Below, piece after piece: positions 8,110 to 14,885 of a stretch of DNA of 24,281 nt. The first letter of the stretch is position 1. Every line of letters starts with the position of its first letter. The stretch is from Branchiibius sp. NY16-3462-2. GTDB taxonomy: Bacteria; Actinomycetota; Actinomycetes; Actinomycetales; Dermatophilaceae. A program made the translations under genes and the position numbers. The notes under the pieces are model-generated. The model worked only from the letters and a program-made list of their open reading frames with translations. It was not told where the DNA came from and made no database searches. The DNA is taken from positions 1 to 24,281 of the forward strand of contig NZ_LVCF01000047.1 of NCBI RefSeq assembly GCF_001594145.1, given 5' to 3'.

Positions 8110-8886
8110 ATGGCAAAACGCATCGACGTCAAAGACCTCAACGTCTACTACGGCGACTTCAAAGCCGTCGAGGGTGTCACGATGACGATCGAGCCCCGCT
8201 CGGTCACCGCGTTCATCGGCCCGTCCGGCTGCGGGAAGTCCACGTTCCTTCGCACCCTGAACCGGATGCACGAGGTCATCCCGGGCGCGCACGTCGAAGG
8301 ATCGGTCATGCTCGACGACCAGGACCTCTATGCCCCCGGTGTCGACCCGGTCGGCGTACGCCGCACGGTCGGCATGGTCTTCCAGCGCCCCAACCCCTTC
8401 CCCACCATGTCTATCAAGGACAACGTCACCGCCGGTCTTCGCCTCAACGGGATCAAGGACAAGAAGAAGCTCGCAGAGGCGACCGAGGAATCGCTGCAGG
8501 GCGCCGGGCTGTGGGACGAGGTCAAGGACCGTCTCGACAAGCCGGGCGCCGGGTTGTCCGGCGGCCAGCAGCAGCGGCTGTGCATCGCGCGGGCGATCGC
8601 CGTCAACCCGCAGGTGCTGCTGATGGACGAACCGTGCTCAGCGCTGGACCCGATCTCGACGCTGACCATCGAGGACCTGGTGACCAAGCTGAAGGACGAC
8701 TACACGATCGTCATCGTCACCCACAACATGCAGCAGGCCTCGCGGGTCTCGGACAGGACGGCGTTCTTCAACCTCGCTGCCACCGGCAAGCCGGGCAAGT
8801 TGATCGAGATGGACGACACCCAGACGATTTTCAACAACCCGACGGAGAAGGCGACGGAGGACTACATCTCCGGTCGCTTCGGGTGA
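8110..8886 (+). CDS. pstB: Phosphate ABC transporter ATP-binding protein PstB
   Basis: PstB is the cytoplasmic ATPase that powers phosphate import. The 258 residues contain Walker A GPSGCGKST (37-45), the Q-loop FQRPNPFPTMSI typical of PstB, signature LSGGQQQR (149-156), Walker B with Asp173-Glu174 in LLMDEPCSALDP, and the H-loop THNMQQASRVSD. AGGAAG at 8099-8104 precedes the ATG. It is the last gene of the pst operon; no phoU follows and the next gene is convergent. Confidence 0.97.
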   Translation: MAKRIDVKDLNVYYGDFKAVEGVTMTIEPRSVTAFIGPSGCGKSTFLRTLNRMHEVIPGAHVEGSVMLDDQDLYAPGVDPVGVRRTVGMVFQRPNPFPTMSIKDNVTAGLRLNGIKDKKKLAEATEESLQGAGLWDEVKDRLDKPGAGLSGGQQQRLCIARAIAVNPQVLLMDEPCSALDPISTLTIEDLVTKLKDDYTIVIVTHNMQQASRVSDRTAFFNLAATGKPGKLIEMDDTQTIFNNPTEKATEDYISGRFG

Positions 8887-8909
8887 CGACGCAGCGTGCA
8901 GCGCAGGTT

Positions 8910-8962
8910 GTCGACGAGGCGTAAGCCGAGTCGGCGGCCGTAGCGGAGCGCAAGGAGTCGAC
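8910..8962. repeat. Intergenic inverted-repeat element downstream of pstB
   Basis: The 103-bp gap between pstB and the convergent small gene contains a 53-bp unit bounded by GTCGAC at 8910-8915 and 8957-8962. Between these are imperfectly complementary G/C-rich segments (CGAGGCG, CGGAGCG). It may be a dispersed extragenic repeat or a weak bidirectional terminator. Only one copy is visible in the window, so repeat status is a guess. Confidence 0.3.
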
Positions 8963-8989
8963 CAGTTCAATTCGGTTAAAGGACAACGG

Positions 8990-9271
8990 TCAGGGCAGCG
9001 GCAGGTCGCCGACCTTCTTGGTGTCGGTGGCGCCCACGTGCACTTTGCCCTTGCCGTCGCATTCGGCCCGGTGCTCGCGGGCTTCCTCACGGGCCTTGTC
9101 CCGTGACCGGCGGGCCCGGCCGCGCCAGTCGCAACTGGTGCAGTAGCCGAACGTGAAACTGCCGACGTCCTGAGCCGGCGGGTCATCCTTCGCCTTGCCC
9201 TTCAGCGGCAGCTCGACGACTTCGTGCTCGCTGCCACCCTTCCTCCCCTTGGAACTGCTCCCCTTTGCCAC
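8990..9271 (-). CDS. Small conserved-looking Cys-rich protein, function unknown
   Basis: A 93-residue protein starts at GTG 9269-9271. It has a Lys/Ser/Gly-rich basic N-terminus (about 20 residues), then a compact core with YCTSCDWRGRARRSRDKARE followed by EAREHRAEC. The CxxC pair plus a downstream His and Cys spaced by a charged helix suggests a small zinc-binding fold. I do not recognise a named family, though this arrangement is of a kind seen in small uncharacterised actinobacterial proteins. The ribosome-binding site is weak (GAGG about 13 bases upstream). It is convergent with pstB, and its upstream region holds an 18-bp perfect palindrome 38 bp from the start, a possible operator. Confidence 0.7.
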   Translation of the reverse strand: MAKGSSSKGRKGGSEHEVVELPLKGKAKDDPPAQDVGSFTFGYCTSCDWRGRARRSRDKAREEAREHRAECDGKGKVHVGATDTKKVGDLPLP

Positions 9272-9308
9272 AGCAGCATCATGCCTCGCAGGACTGCGCC
9301 ACGACTAC

Positions 9309-9326
9309 GTGGGTCACGTGACCCAC
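9309..9326. promoter_or_regulatory. 18-bp perfect palindrome, candidate operator
   Basis: GTGGGTCACGTGACCCAC reads identically on both strands, with a CACGTG centre. It lies 38 bp upstream of the small Cys-rich gene (minus strand) and 55 bp upstream of the structured element beginning at 9381 (plus strand). Such a long symmetrical site in a short intergenic region is what a dimeric repressor or activator site would look like. The cognate regulator is not identifiable here. Confidence 0.5.
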
Positions 9327-9380
9327 ACCATGCTCGCCCGTTGGGAACATCTGGCCGGCACCAGCGGTTAGGGTGAGTGT

Positions 9381-9470
9381 GCGTCGGGCCGCGGCAGCCC
9401 CGGGTCCCAACATAAGCCGCTACGAGCGGCCTCGCGCCGTGAGGCGCTCCCGGCCCGACGCAGCTACTTT
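9381..9470 (+). ncRNA. Candidate structured small RNA or complex terminator
   Basis: An 11-bp perfect outer stem pairs 9381-9391 (GCGTCGGGCCG) with 9451-9461 (CGGCCCGACGC). Inside are two perfect hairpins: GCCGC-TACGA-GCGGC (9416-9430) and GCGCC-GTGA-GGCGC (9434-9447), the latter closed by a GNRA-type tetraloop. On the plus strand a TTTT run follows at 9467-9470, and a TAGGGT -10-like hexamer at 9369-9374 would place a transcription start at about 9381. On the minus strand the same element directly follows the TAA stop of the unrecognised gene ending at 9470, so it may simply be that gene's terminator. No known RNA family is recognised. Confidence 0.35.
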
Positions 9471-10105
9471 TAGTCCAGGCGCCCGTTACGCCAGGCCGCG
9501 GCACACCGCGTCAGATCCTGCGCCGTCGACAACAACGCCGCCGCACTACGGGTTTGCGCGCTCGCCAGGGTGTCATCGACCCCGTCGTGATCGTCGGCCC
9601 GGTGCGCCCGCCCGATCGAGATCACCCGGCAGAAGGCCGCGGCTCGCTCCAACGCGACAGCCAGGTCGCCATCGAACACTCCGGTCAGGATCGCGTCACT
9701 GAGCGTGACCATCGCGGCAGGATCGGGTGGTTCGGACGCGCCGGCGACCGCGTGGGACACCGACGCGTGCGCCAGACCGCTGCGGTAGTCGGCCGACAAT
9801 TCCACCGGGTTGCGCTGCACCCACTCACGCAGTACGTACATCCGCCACAGGCACCCCGGCAGGCTCACCGCGGGTTGCGCCGACCACAAAGCGGCCACTG
9901 TCGACAGGCCAAGTTCGTCGACGAGATGGACCAGGCGGGTGGTCAGTTCGGGATCATGCTCGGCCCGCCCGGTCCCTACGAGCACCGCCGCGGTCTCATG
10001 GGCGACCTCACTGACATCTGCTGGGTCGACATTGCCGACGAAGGCATCGAACTTGCCAAGACCCGTCGGGGTCGGCCGGCGCGGTCGGCGCTCATCCTCG
10101 CTCAC
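9470..10105 (-). CDS. Uncharacterised protein encoded downstream of helicase
   Basis: I do not recognise this 211-residue protein. It starts with a charged, Arg/Pro-rich stretch (VSEDERRPRRPTPTGLGKFD), followed by a mostly helical-looking Ala/Val/Leu-rich body with LVHLVDELGLSTVAALWSAQ and LPGCLWRMYVLREWVQRNP. No signal peptide or convincing membrane segment is seen. The start is GTG 10103-10105, just after the helicase stop (10110-10112); another GTG at 10106-10108 is equally possible. Longer frames reaching 10201 overlap the helicase and are not supported. The near-abutting arrangement suggests co-transcription and translational coupling with the helicase, so a partner role is possible but unproven. 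A structured element follows its stop. Confidence 0.75.
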   Translation of the reverse strand: MSEDERRPRRPTPTGLGKFDAFVGNVDPADVSEVAHETAAVLVGTGRAEHDPELTTRLVHLVDELGLSTVAALWSAQPAVSLPGCLWRMYVLREWVQRNPVELSADYRSGLAHASVSHAVAGASEPPDPAAMVTLSDAILTGVFDGDLAVALERAAAFCRVISIGRAHRADDHDGVDDTLASAQTRSAAALLSTAQDLTRCAAAWRNGRLD

Positions 10106-10109
10106 CACC

Positions 10110-12662
10110 TCAGGGTAAGTGATCGAATCTGTTGAGACCTTGGACCAGGATGATGGCTTGCCCAGAGTGGTCGGAGGCCAGCAGATCGACGTACCCGTCA
10201 ATGCCCCAATCCCGGTCCCCCTGCGGGTCTGCGATCACCTGGCGCACCAACCAGGCCTCGGACTGCCGCTCGACCTGCAGGTACGACGAGTTACGGGCGT
10301 CCGCGTCCGTCACGATCTCCTCGTGCTCGGCGTAGTAGGCGCCCAGATCGGACCGCCAGGCCTCGGCGTCCATGACCGGCTCGACGGGCGGGTCGGTGAG
10401 GGCGGGCAGGTTGGCCTCTAACGCGAGCAGCCCGTCGACGTCCCGTCGGGCGGCCAGTTCGAGCCGACGCCACATCGCGTTGCGTACGCCGATCTCGAAA
10501 GCCTTCGTCGCGGTGAACCGTCGCGGGGGTGGCGGGGGCCCGCCGACCTGTGCGCCAGCCGCCTCGGAGGGATGCAGCAGGGCCTCCCACTCATCGAGCA
10601 GACTCGAGTCGGTCTGGCGCACGGTCTCTCCGAGCCACTCGATCACATCAGTCAGTTCAGGGGTCTTGCGCGCGTCCGGCACGGTGTCGCGCAGCGTCCG
10701 GTAGGCATCGGACAGATAACGCAGCACCACGCCCTCGGAGCGGCCGATCTGGTACTGGGCGATGAGATCGCCGAAGCTCCAGGCGTTTTCGTACATCTCC
10801 CGCACAACAGACTTCGGTGACAGCGCTTCCAGTGGCACCCACGGCTGGGCGGACCGGTAGGTCTCGAAGGCCGCTTCGAGCAGCTCGGCCAGCGGCTGGG
10901 GCCAACTGATCTCCTCCAGCAACTCCATGCGCTCGTCGTACTCGATGCCGTCGGCCTTCATCTGACCGATCGCAATGCCGCGGGCCTTGTGGCGTTGTGC
11001 CAACAGGATCGGTCGCGGGTCCTCCAGGATCGCTTCGATGACCGAGACCACATCAAGCGCGTAGTCCGGTGCCGTCTCGTCCAGCAGGTCCAACGCCGCC
11101 AGGGCGAACGGCGCCAGGGGCTGGTTCAGCGCGAAGCTGTCCTGCAGCGCGGTCACCAACTCCACCTGCCGGCCGTCGGCCAGGGGCTGGTCGAGTCGAC
11201 GCACGACCCCACTGGCCAGCAGCTCGCGGTAGAGCGCGATCGCTTGCCGGGTCAACCGGACCTGTCGGCGGGTGTCCTCGTGGTTGTCGCGCAACAGTCT
11301 TCGGACCGCAGTAAACGGATCGCCCTCGCGGGCAATGAGATTCAGCATCATCGAGTGATTGATCTGCATCCGCGACTGCAGCGGCTCGGGCTCCGCGGCG
11401 ACCAGTTTGTCGAACGTCTCCTCCGACCAGATCACTTCTCCCTCAGCGGGTTTGCTGCGCTGCACCTTGCGCAACTTCTTGGCGTCGTTGCCTGCGCGGG
11501 CCACCGCTCGCGCGAACTCGATGACGTGCTCCGGCGCCTGCACGATCACCGTTCCCGAGGTGTCGAAGCCAGCCCGGCCCGCGCGACCGGCGATCTGATG
11601 GAACTCACGGGCTTTGAGGATGCGCTGCCGCGACCCGTCGAACTTCGCCAGACCGGTGAAGACGACCGTCCGGATCGGCACGTTGATGCCGACACCGAGG
11701 GTGTCGGTTCCGCAGATGACCGGCAGCAATCCTTCCTGGGCCAGCTGCTCCACCAGACGGCGGTACTTGGGCAGCATCCCCGCGTGGTGCACGCCAATCC
11801 CGTGACGCACCAACTGATTCAGGGTCTTGCCGAAGCCGGCGTTGAACCGGAAGTCGACGATCCGGGCCGCGATCGCCGCCCGCTGCTCCTTCGTCGCGAC
11901 CGGTGTGGTCAACAGGGACCGGGCCTGCTCCAGTGCCGCAGCCTGGGTGAAGTGCACGACGTACGCCGGGGCCTGGTCGGTCTTGATCAACTCCGCCAAC
12001 AGCTCCGGCAGCGGCTCCACCGACCAGGCGTAGGACAGCGGCACCGGTCGATCGACCCCGGTGATGGTCGCGGTGGGACGACCGGTGCGGGCGGTGAGGT
12101 CCTCCTCGAAACGGGTCACGTCGCCGAGCGTCGCGGACATCAACAGGAACTGCGCCTGCGGCAACTCCAGCAGCGGCACCTGCCACGCCCAGCCTCGGTC
12201 CGGTTCGGAGTAGAAGTGGAACTCGTCCATGACGACCAACCCCACGTCCGCCGTACCCCCCTCGCGCAGAGCGATATTCGCGAGGATCTCGGCGGTGCAG
12301 CAGATGATCGGCGCGTCCGCGTTGACGGAGGCGTCGCCGGTGATCATGCCGACGTTGTCCGCACCGAAGATGCTGACCATCTCGAAGAACTTCTCGGAGA
12401 CCAGTGCCTTGATCGGCGCGGTGTAGAAGCTGACCCGGTCCGCGGCCAGCGCCATGAAGCACGCCGCCTGCGCCACCAGTGACTTACCGGATCCCGTCGG
12501 GGTCGCCAGGATCACGTTGGCGCCGCTGAGTAGCTCCAGCACCGCCTCCTCCTGGTGGGGGTACGGCGTGAGGCCGCGCTCGCGCACCCAGGCCGTGAAC
12601 ACGGCGTACAGCGCATCGGGATCGGCAGGTGACGGGATCGCGTCGGTGAGGGTCATCACCAC
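10110..12662 (-). CDS. Ski2-like DEAD/DEAH-box helicase with C-terminal DUF3516-type region
   Basis: This 850-residue superfamily 2 ATPase probably unwinds RNA or remodels RNA-protein complexes. Helicase motifs run in order: Walker A ATPTGSGKS (about 53-61), TAPIKAL (motif Ia), DEFH (motif II, 146-149), SAT (motif III, 176-178), then the RecA2 domain with VHHAGMLPKYRRLVE, GTDTLGVGINVPIRTVVFT and motif VI HQIAGRAGRAG. The C-terminal half (about 420-850) has the helical composition of actinobacterial helicases annotated with DUF3516. The start GTG 12660-12662 has GGGAAGGG (12677-12670) at good spacing; ATG 12654-12656 is an alternative. The ribosome-binding site lies inside the 3' end of the lysR gene, 3 bp upstream, so the two may be translationally coupled. 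The mycobacterial HelY protein is a related but longer helicase. Confidence 0.92.
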   Translation of the reverse strand: MVMTLTDAIPSPADPDALYAVFTAWVRERGLTPYPHQEEAVLELLSGANVILATPTGSGKSLVAQAACFMALAADRVSFYTAPIKALVSEKFFEMVSIFGADNVGMITGDASVNADAPIICCTAEILANIALREGGTADVGLVVMDEFHFYSEPDRGWAWQVPLLELPQAQFLLMSATLGDVTRFEEDLTARTGRPTATITGVDRPVPLSYAWSVEPLPELLAELIKTDQAPAYVVHFTQAAALEQARSLLTTPVATKEQRAAIAARIVDFRFNAGFGKTLNQLVRHGIGVHHAGMLPKYRRLVEQLAQEGLLPVICGTDTLGVGINVPIRTVVFTGLAKFDGSRQRILKAREFHQIAGRAGRAGFDTSGTVIVQAPEHVIEFARAVARAGNDAKKLRKVQRSKPAEGEVIWSEETFDKLVAAEPEPLQSRMQINHSMMLNLIAREGDPFTAVRRLLRDNHEDTRRQVRLTRQAIALYRELLASGVVRRLDQPLADGRQVELVTALQDSFALNQPLAPFALAALDLLDETAPDYALDVVSVIEAILEDPRPILLAQRHKARGIAIGQMKADGIEYDERMELLEEISWPQPLAELLEAAFETYRSAQPWVPLEALSPKSVVREMYENAWSFGDLIAQYQIGRSEGVVLRYLSDAYRTLRDTVPDARKTPELTDVIEWLGETVRQTDSSLLDEWEALLHPSEAAGAQVGGPPPPPRRFTATKAFEIGVRNAMWRRLELAARRDVDGLLALEANLPALTDPPVEPVMDAEAWRSDLGAYYAEHEEIVTDADARNSSYLQVERQSEAWLVRQVIADPQGDRDWGIDGYVDLLASDHSGQAIILVQGLNRFDHLP

Positions 12663-12665
12663 CCA

Positions 12666-13604
12666 TCATCCCTTCCCACGTGGTGCAACCCCGATCTGGT
12701 CGCGCCGGTCCGCCAGATAGGCGCGTAGCCGCAGCGCCGCCGGGGACAGGGTGGCGGGGTCGGCGCACACCAGCGCGATCTGGCGTCGGTACGTGCCGCC
12801 GGCGAGCGGGATCTCGACCAGCCCCTCATGGCGGAGTTCAGCCGGCGGCAGCAGGGCGACGCCCAGACCCTGGGCGACGAGGGCGCGCAGCGTCTCGATC
12901 TCGCTGCCCTCGAAAATGATCCGGGGTCGGAACCCCGCGGCCAGGCACCACTGATCGGCCAACCGACGCACGGAGTACGTCGTGGGGCCGGCGATGAATG
13001 CTTCGTCGGCGAGTTCGGCGATGCGCACGCTGCGTCGTTTCGCCAGCCGGTGACGGGCACCCACGTTGAGTTGGAGGTATTGGTAACCGAGGGGGACGAC
13101 ATCGAGGTCGTCCGGTGGCGGAGTGACGATCGCCAGGTCCAGACGGCCGTCGCGCACCTCATCGAGCATGGCGCCGCCGTGACCCTGGTGCAGGATCAGC
13201 CGCACCCGCGGCGCTTCGGCGTAGAACCCGGCCAGCAGCGCAGGTGTGCTGCGCGGGCCGACGGTGAGGGGGAAGCCGAAGCGGACCAGGCCGGACTCCG
13301 GATCTGCCTCGCCGCGCAGCCGGGCGAACTCCCGATCCAGGTCATCCAGGACGCGGCTCAGTCCCGGCAGCAGGCTGCGGCCCGCAGGGGTGAGAGCCAT
13401 CCCGCGTCCGTGCGGCTGCACCAGGGCCTGCCCGAGCACGCGTTCGAGAGTCTTGATCCGGCGGCTCATCGTGGACTGGGGGATGCCGAGTTCCGCGGCG
13501 GCGCGGGTGATGTGGCCTTGTTCAGCGGCAGCCTTGAACGCGGCCAGCTCCGGTGCCAACGTCGTCAACTCATCCACTTGCTGATGATATCGGTGCCATT
13601 CCAT
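12666..13604 (-). CDS. LysR-family transcriptional regulator
   Basis: A typical LysR regulator of 312 residues. The N-terminal winged helix-turn-helix (about residues 10-70) contains ELAAFKAAAEQGHITRAAAE, GIPQSTMSRRIKTLE and RGMALTPAGRSLLP. The C-terminal periplasmic-binding-like effector domain contains VRFGFPLTVGP, DEVRDGRLDLAIVTPP and LVAQGLGVALLPPAEL. ATG 13602-13604 begins MEWHRYHQQVDELTTLAPEL; a preceding ATG at 13605-13607 would add one Met. The frame continues upstream to 14036, but that stretch is a shadow of the MFS gene. It is divergent from the MFS exporter across 36 bp, so it most likely controls that gene and itself. The effector is unknown. Confidence 0.93.
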   Translation of the reverse strand: MEWHRYHQQVDELTTLAPELAAFKAAAEQGHITRAAAELGIPQSTMSRRIKTLERVLGQALVQPHGRGMALTPAGRSLLPGLSRVLDDLDREFARLRGEADPESGLVRFGFPLTVGPRSTPALLAGFYAEAPRVRLILHQGHGGAMLDEVRDGRLDLAIVTPPPDDLDVVPLGYQYLQLNVGARHRLAKRRSVRIAELADEAFIAGPTTYSVRRLADQWCLAAGFRPRIIFEGSEIETLRALVAQGLGVALLPPAELRHEGLVEIPLAGGTYRRQIALVCADPATLSPAALRLRAYLADRRDQIGVAPRGKG

Positions 13605-13607
13605 CAT

Positions 13608-13643
13608 TGGACGGAACGACCACCACCGGGGTACACCAGAACG
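13608..13643. promoter_or_regulatory. Shared lysR/MFS divergent promoter region
   Basis: Only 36 bp separate the two divergent starts, so promoters and LysR sites must extend into coding DNA. A dyad TGATG-N15-CATCA (13582-13606) spans the lysR start and is a candidate autoregulatory site. A weak TTGGAC (13607-13612) and TACACC (13632-13637), 19 bp apart, could drive a nearly leaderless MFS mRNA. All matches are weak. Confidence 0.3.
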
Positions 13644-14885
13644 GTGAGCAACCAGGACCTCTTCACCCGCGGGTCGGCGCCCTACCGGCGGCTGATGATC
13701 GCCGTGTTCCTGGTCGGCATCGCGATCTTCCTGATGATGTACAACACCCAGGGCCTGCTGCCGCAGATCGCCGCGACCTACGGCAGTTCGGAGACCGATG
13801 CCAGTTGGACCGTGTCGGCGACGACACTGGGGATGGCGATCGGTTTCATCCCGCTGAGCACCGTGGCTCTGCGCCGCGGCTACTTCGTGAAGATGACCGC
13901 GTTCCTGCTGGCCGCGACCGCCGTCGGTCTGCTCGTCCCCTTCGCACCGACGCTCGGCTGGTTGATCGCCGGCCGCTTCGCCCAGGGCTTCCTGATCTCC
14001 GCGGTGCCCGCGGCTGCCCTGGCCCTCATCGCTCACCGCGTGGACCCGATCGCCGTTGTCGACGCGACCGGAATCTACCTGGCAGGCAACACGATCGGTG
14101 GATTGTTGTCCCGCGTGCTGCCGGGCCTGTTGACCGATGTGGCCAACTGGCAGGTCGGCCTGTTCGTGATGAGTGCGGTGTGCTTGGTGTGCGGAGTTCT
14201 CCTACTCTTCCTGCGCCCCAAGCCGCAGCCGGGCACGGACGGGCCGGTCGTCGTACCGGGAGCCGACGTGCGGATGCGGCAGGCCGCGCGGGACTCGCTG
14301 CGCACCCCCGGCGTGTGGGTCTGGTGCGCCACCGGCGCACTGCTGATGTGCTGCTTCGCCGCCGCATACACCGCCCTCGGAGTGCGCGTGCAACAGGCGC
14401 CGTTCAACCTGTCCGCGGGGCAGGCCGGCGCGATCTTCCTGCTCTACGTGATCGGCACCATCGCTACCGCGCGCACCCGGGTGGTGGTCAGCAGGTACGG
14501 CGCTCGCCGGACGGTGCTGGGTGCCATCGCCCTGCTCGTGGTCGGGTTCGCGTTGACGTTGTCCGGGTCATTGCTGGTGATCCTGATCGGAGTCGCGATC
14601 ATCACGGGCGCGTTCTTCATCGGCCACACGACAGCTTCCAGCAGCGTGTCGTTGCTCGCGCCTCCGCACGCCCGGTCGACCGCGTCAGCGCTCTACCTGA
14701 CGGCGTACTACGTCGGCAGCAGTATCGGATCCACCGGCTCCACGACGCTGTTCGTGCACGACGGGTGGGCGGCGGTGGTGATCGGCGCCGTCGCAGCGCT
14801 GGCCGTTGCCGCCGGGCTGCATCTGCACGCGTCGCGCAAGACGGTCTCCGTCGTCGCCGCCCAGCATCACATCACGGCGAACTGA
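13644..14885 (+). CDS. MFS transporter (drug/sugar efflux type, 12 TM)
   Basis: A 413-residue major facilitator with about 12 membrane segments, likely a proton-driven exporter. TM1 is LMIAVFLVGIAIFLMMY. The region QIAATYGSSETDASWTVSAT between TM1 and TM2 and the TM2-TM3 loop PLSTVALRRGYFVKM are typical of the AraJ/YnfM-like efflux branch. A long central loop (about residues 190-215) separates the halves, and the second half contains the matching loop VVVSRYGARRTVLG. The start is GTG 13644 with no good Shine-Dalgarno. The open frame extends back to 12828, but this is lysR antisense and not coding. A LysR-MFS divergent pair is a common efflux module. Its 3' end overlaps the convergent hydrolase gene by 14 bp. 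Confidence 0.9.
   Translation: MSNQDLFTRGSAPYRRLMIAVFLVGIAIFLMMYNTQGLLPQIAATYGSSETDASWTVSATTLGMAIGFIPLSTVALRRGYFVKMTAFLLAATAVGLLVPFAPTLGWLIAGRFAQGFLISAVPAAALALIAHRVDPIAVVDATGIYLAGNTIGGLLSRVLPGLLTDVANWQVGLFVMSAVCLVCGVLLLFLRPKPQPGTDGPVVVPGADVRMRQAARDSLRTPGVWVWCATGALLMCCFAAAYTALGVRVQQAPFNLSAGQAGAIFLLYVIGTIATARTRVVVSRYGARRTVLGAIALLVVGFALTLSGSLLVILIGVAIITGAFFIGHTTASSSVSLLAPPHARSTASALYLTAYYVGSSIGSTGSTTLFVHDGWAAVVIGAVAALAVAAGLHLHASRKTVSVVAAQHHITAN

Noticed and set aside
10989..12482. 497-codon plus-strand ORF.
   Set aside because: Antisense of the helicase, with Arg/Gln/Asp-rich composition typical of shadow frames in high-GC DNA.
12828..13643. Long plus-strand frame continuous with the MFS gene, which would give a 685-residue protein.
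   Set aside because: The first 272 codons are antisense to the well-defined lysR gene and look like low-complexity shadow protein. The MFS protein starts naturally at GTG 13644.
13608..14036. N-terminal extension of the LysR frame.
   Set aside because: It runs antisense through the first MFS membrane segments. The LysR HTH starts just after ATG 13604.
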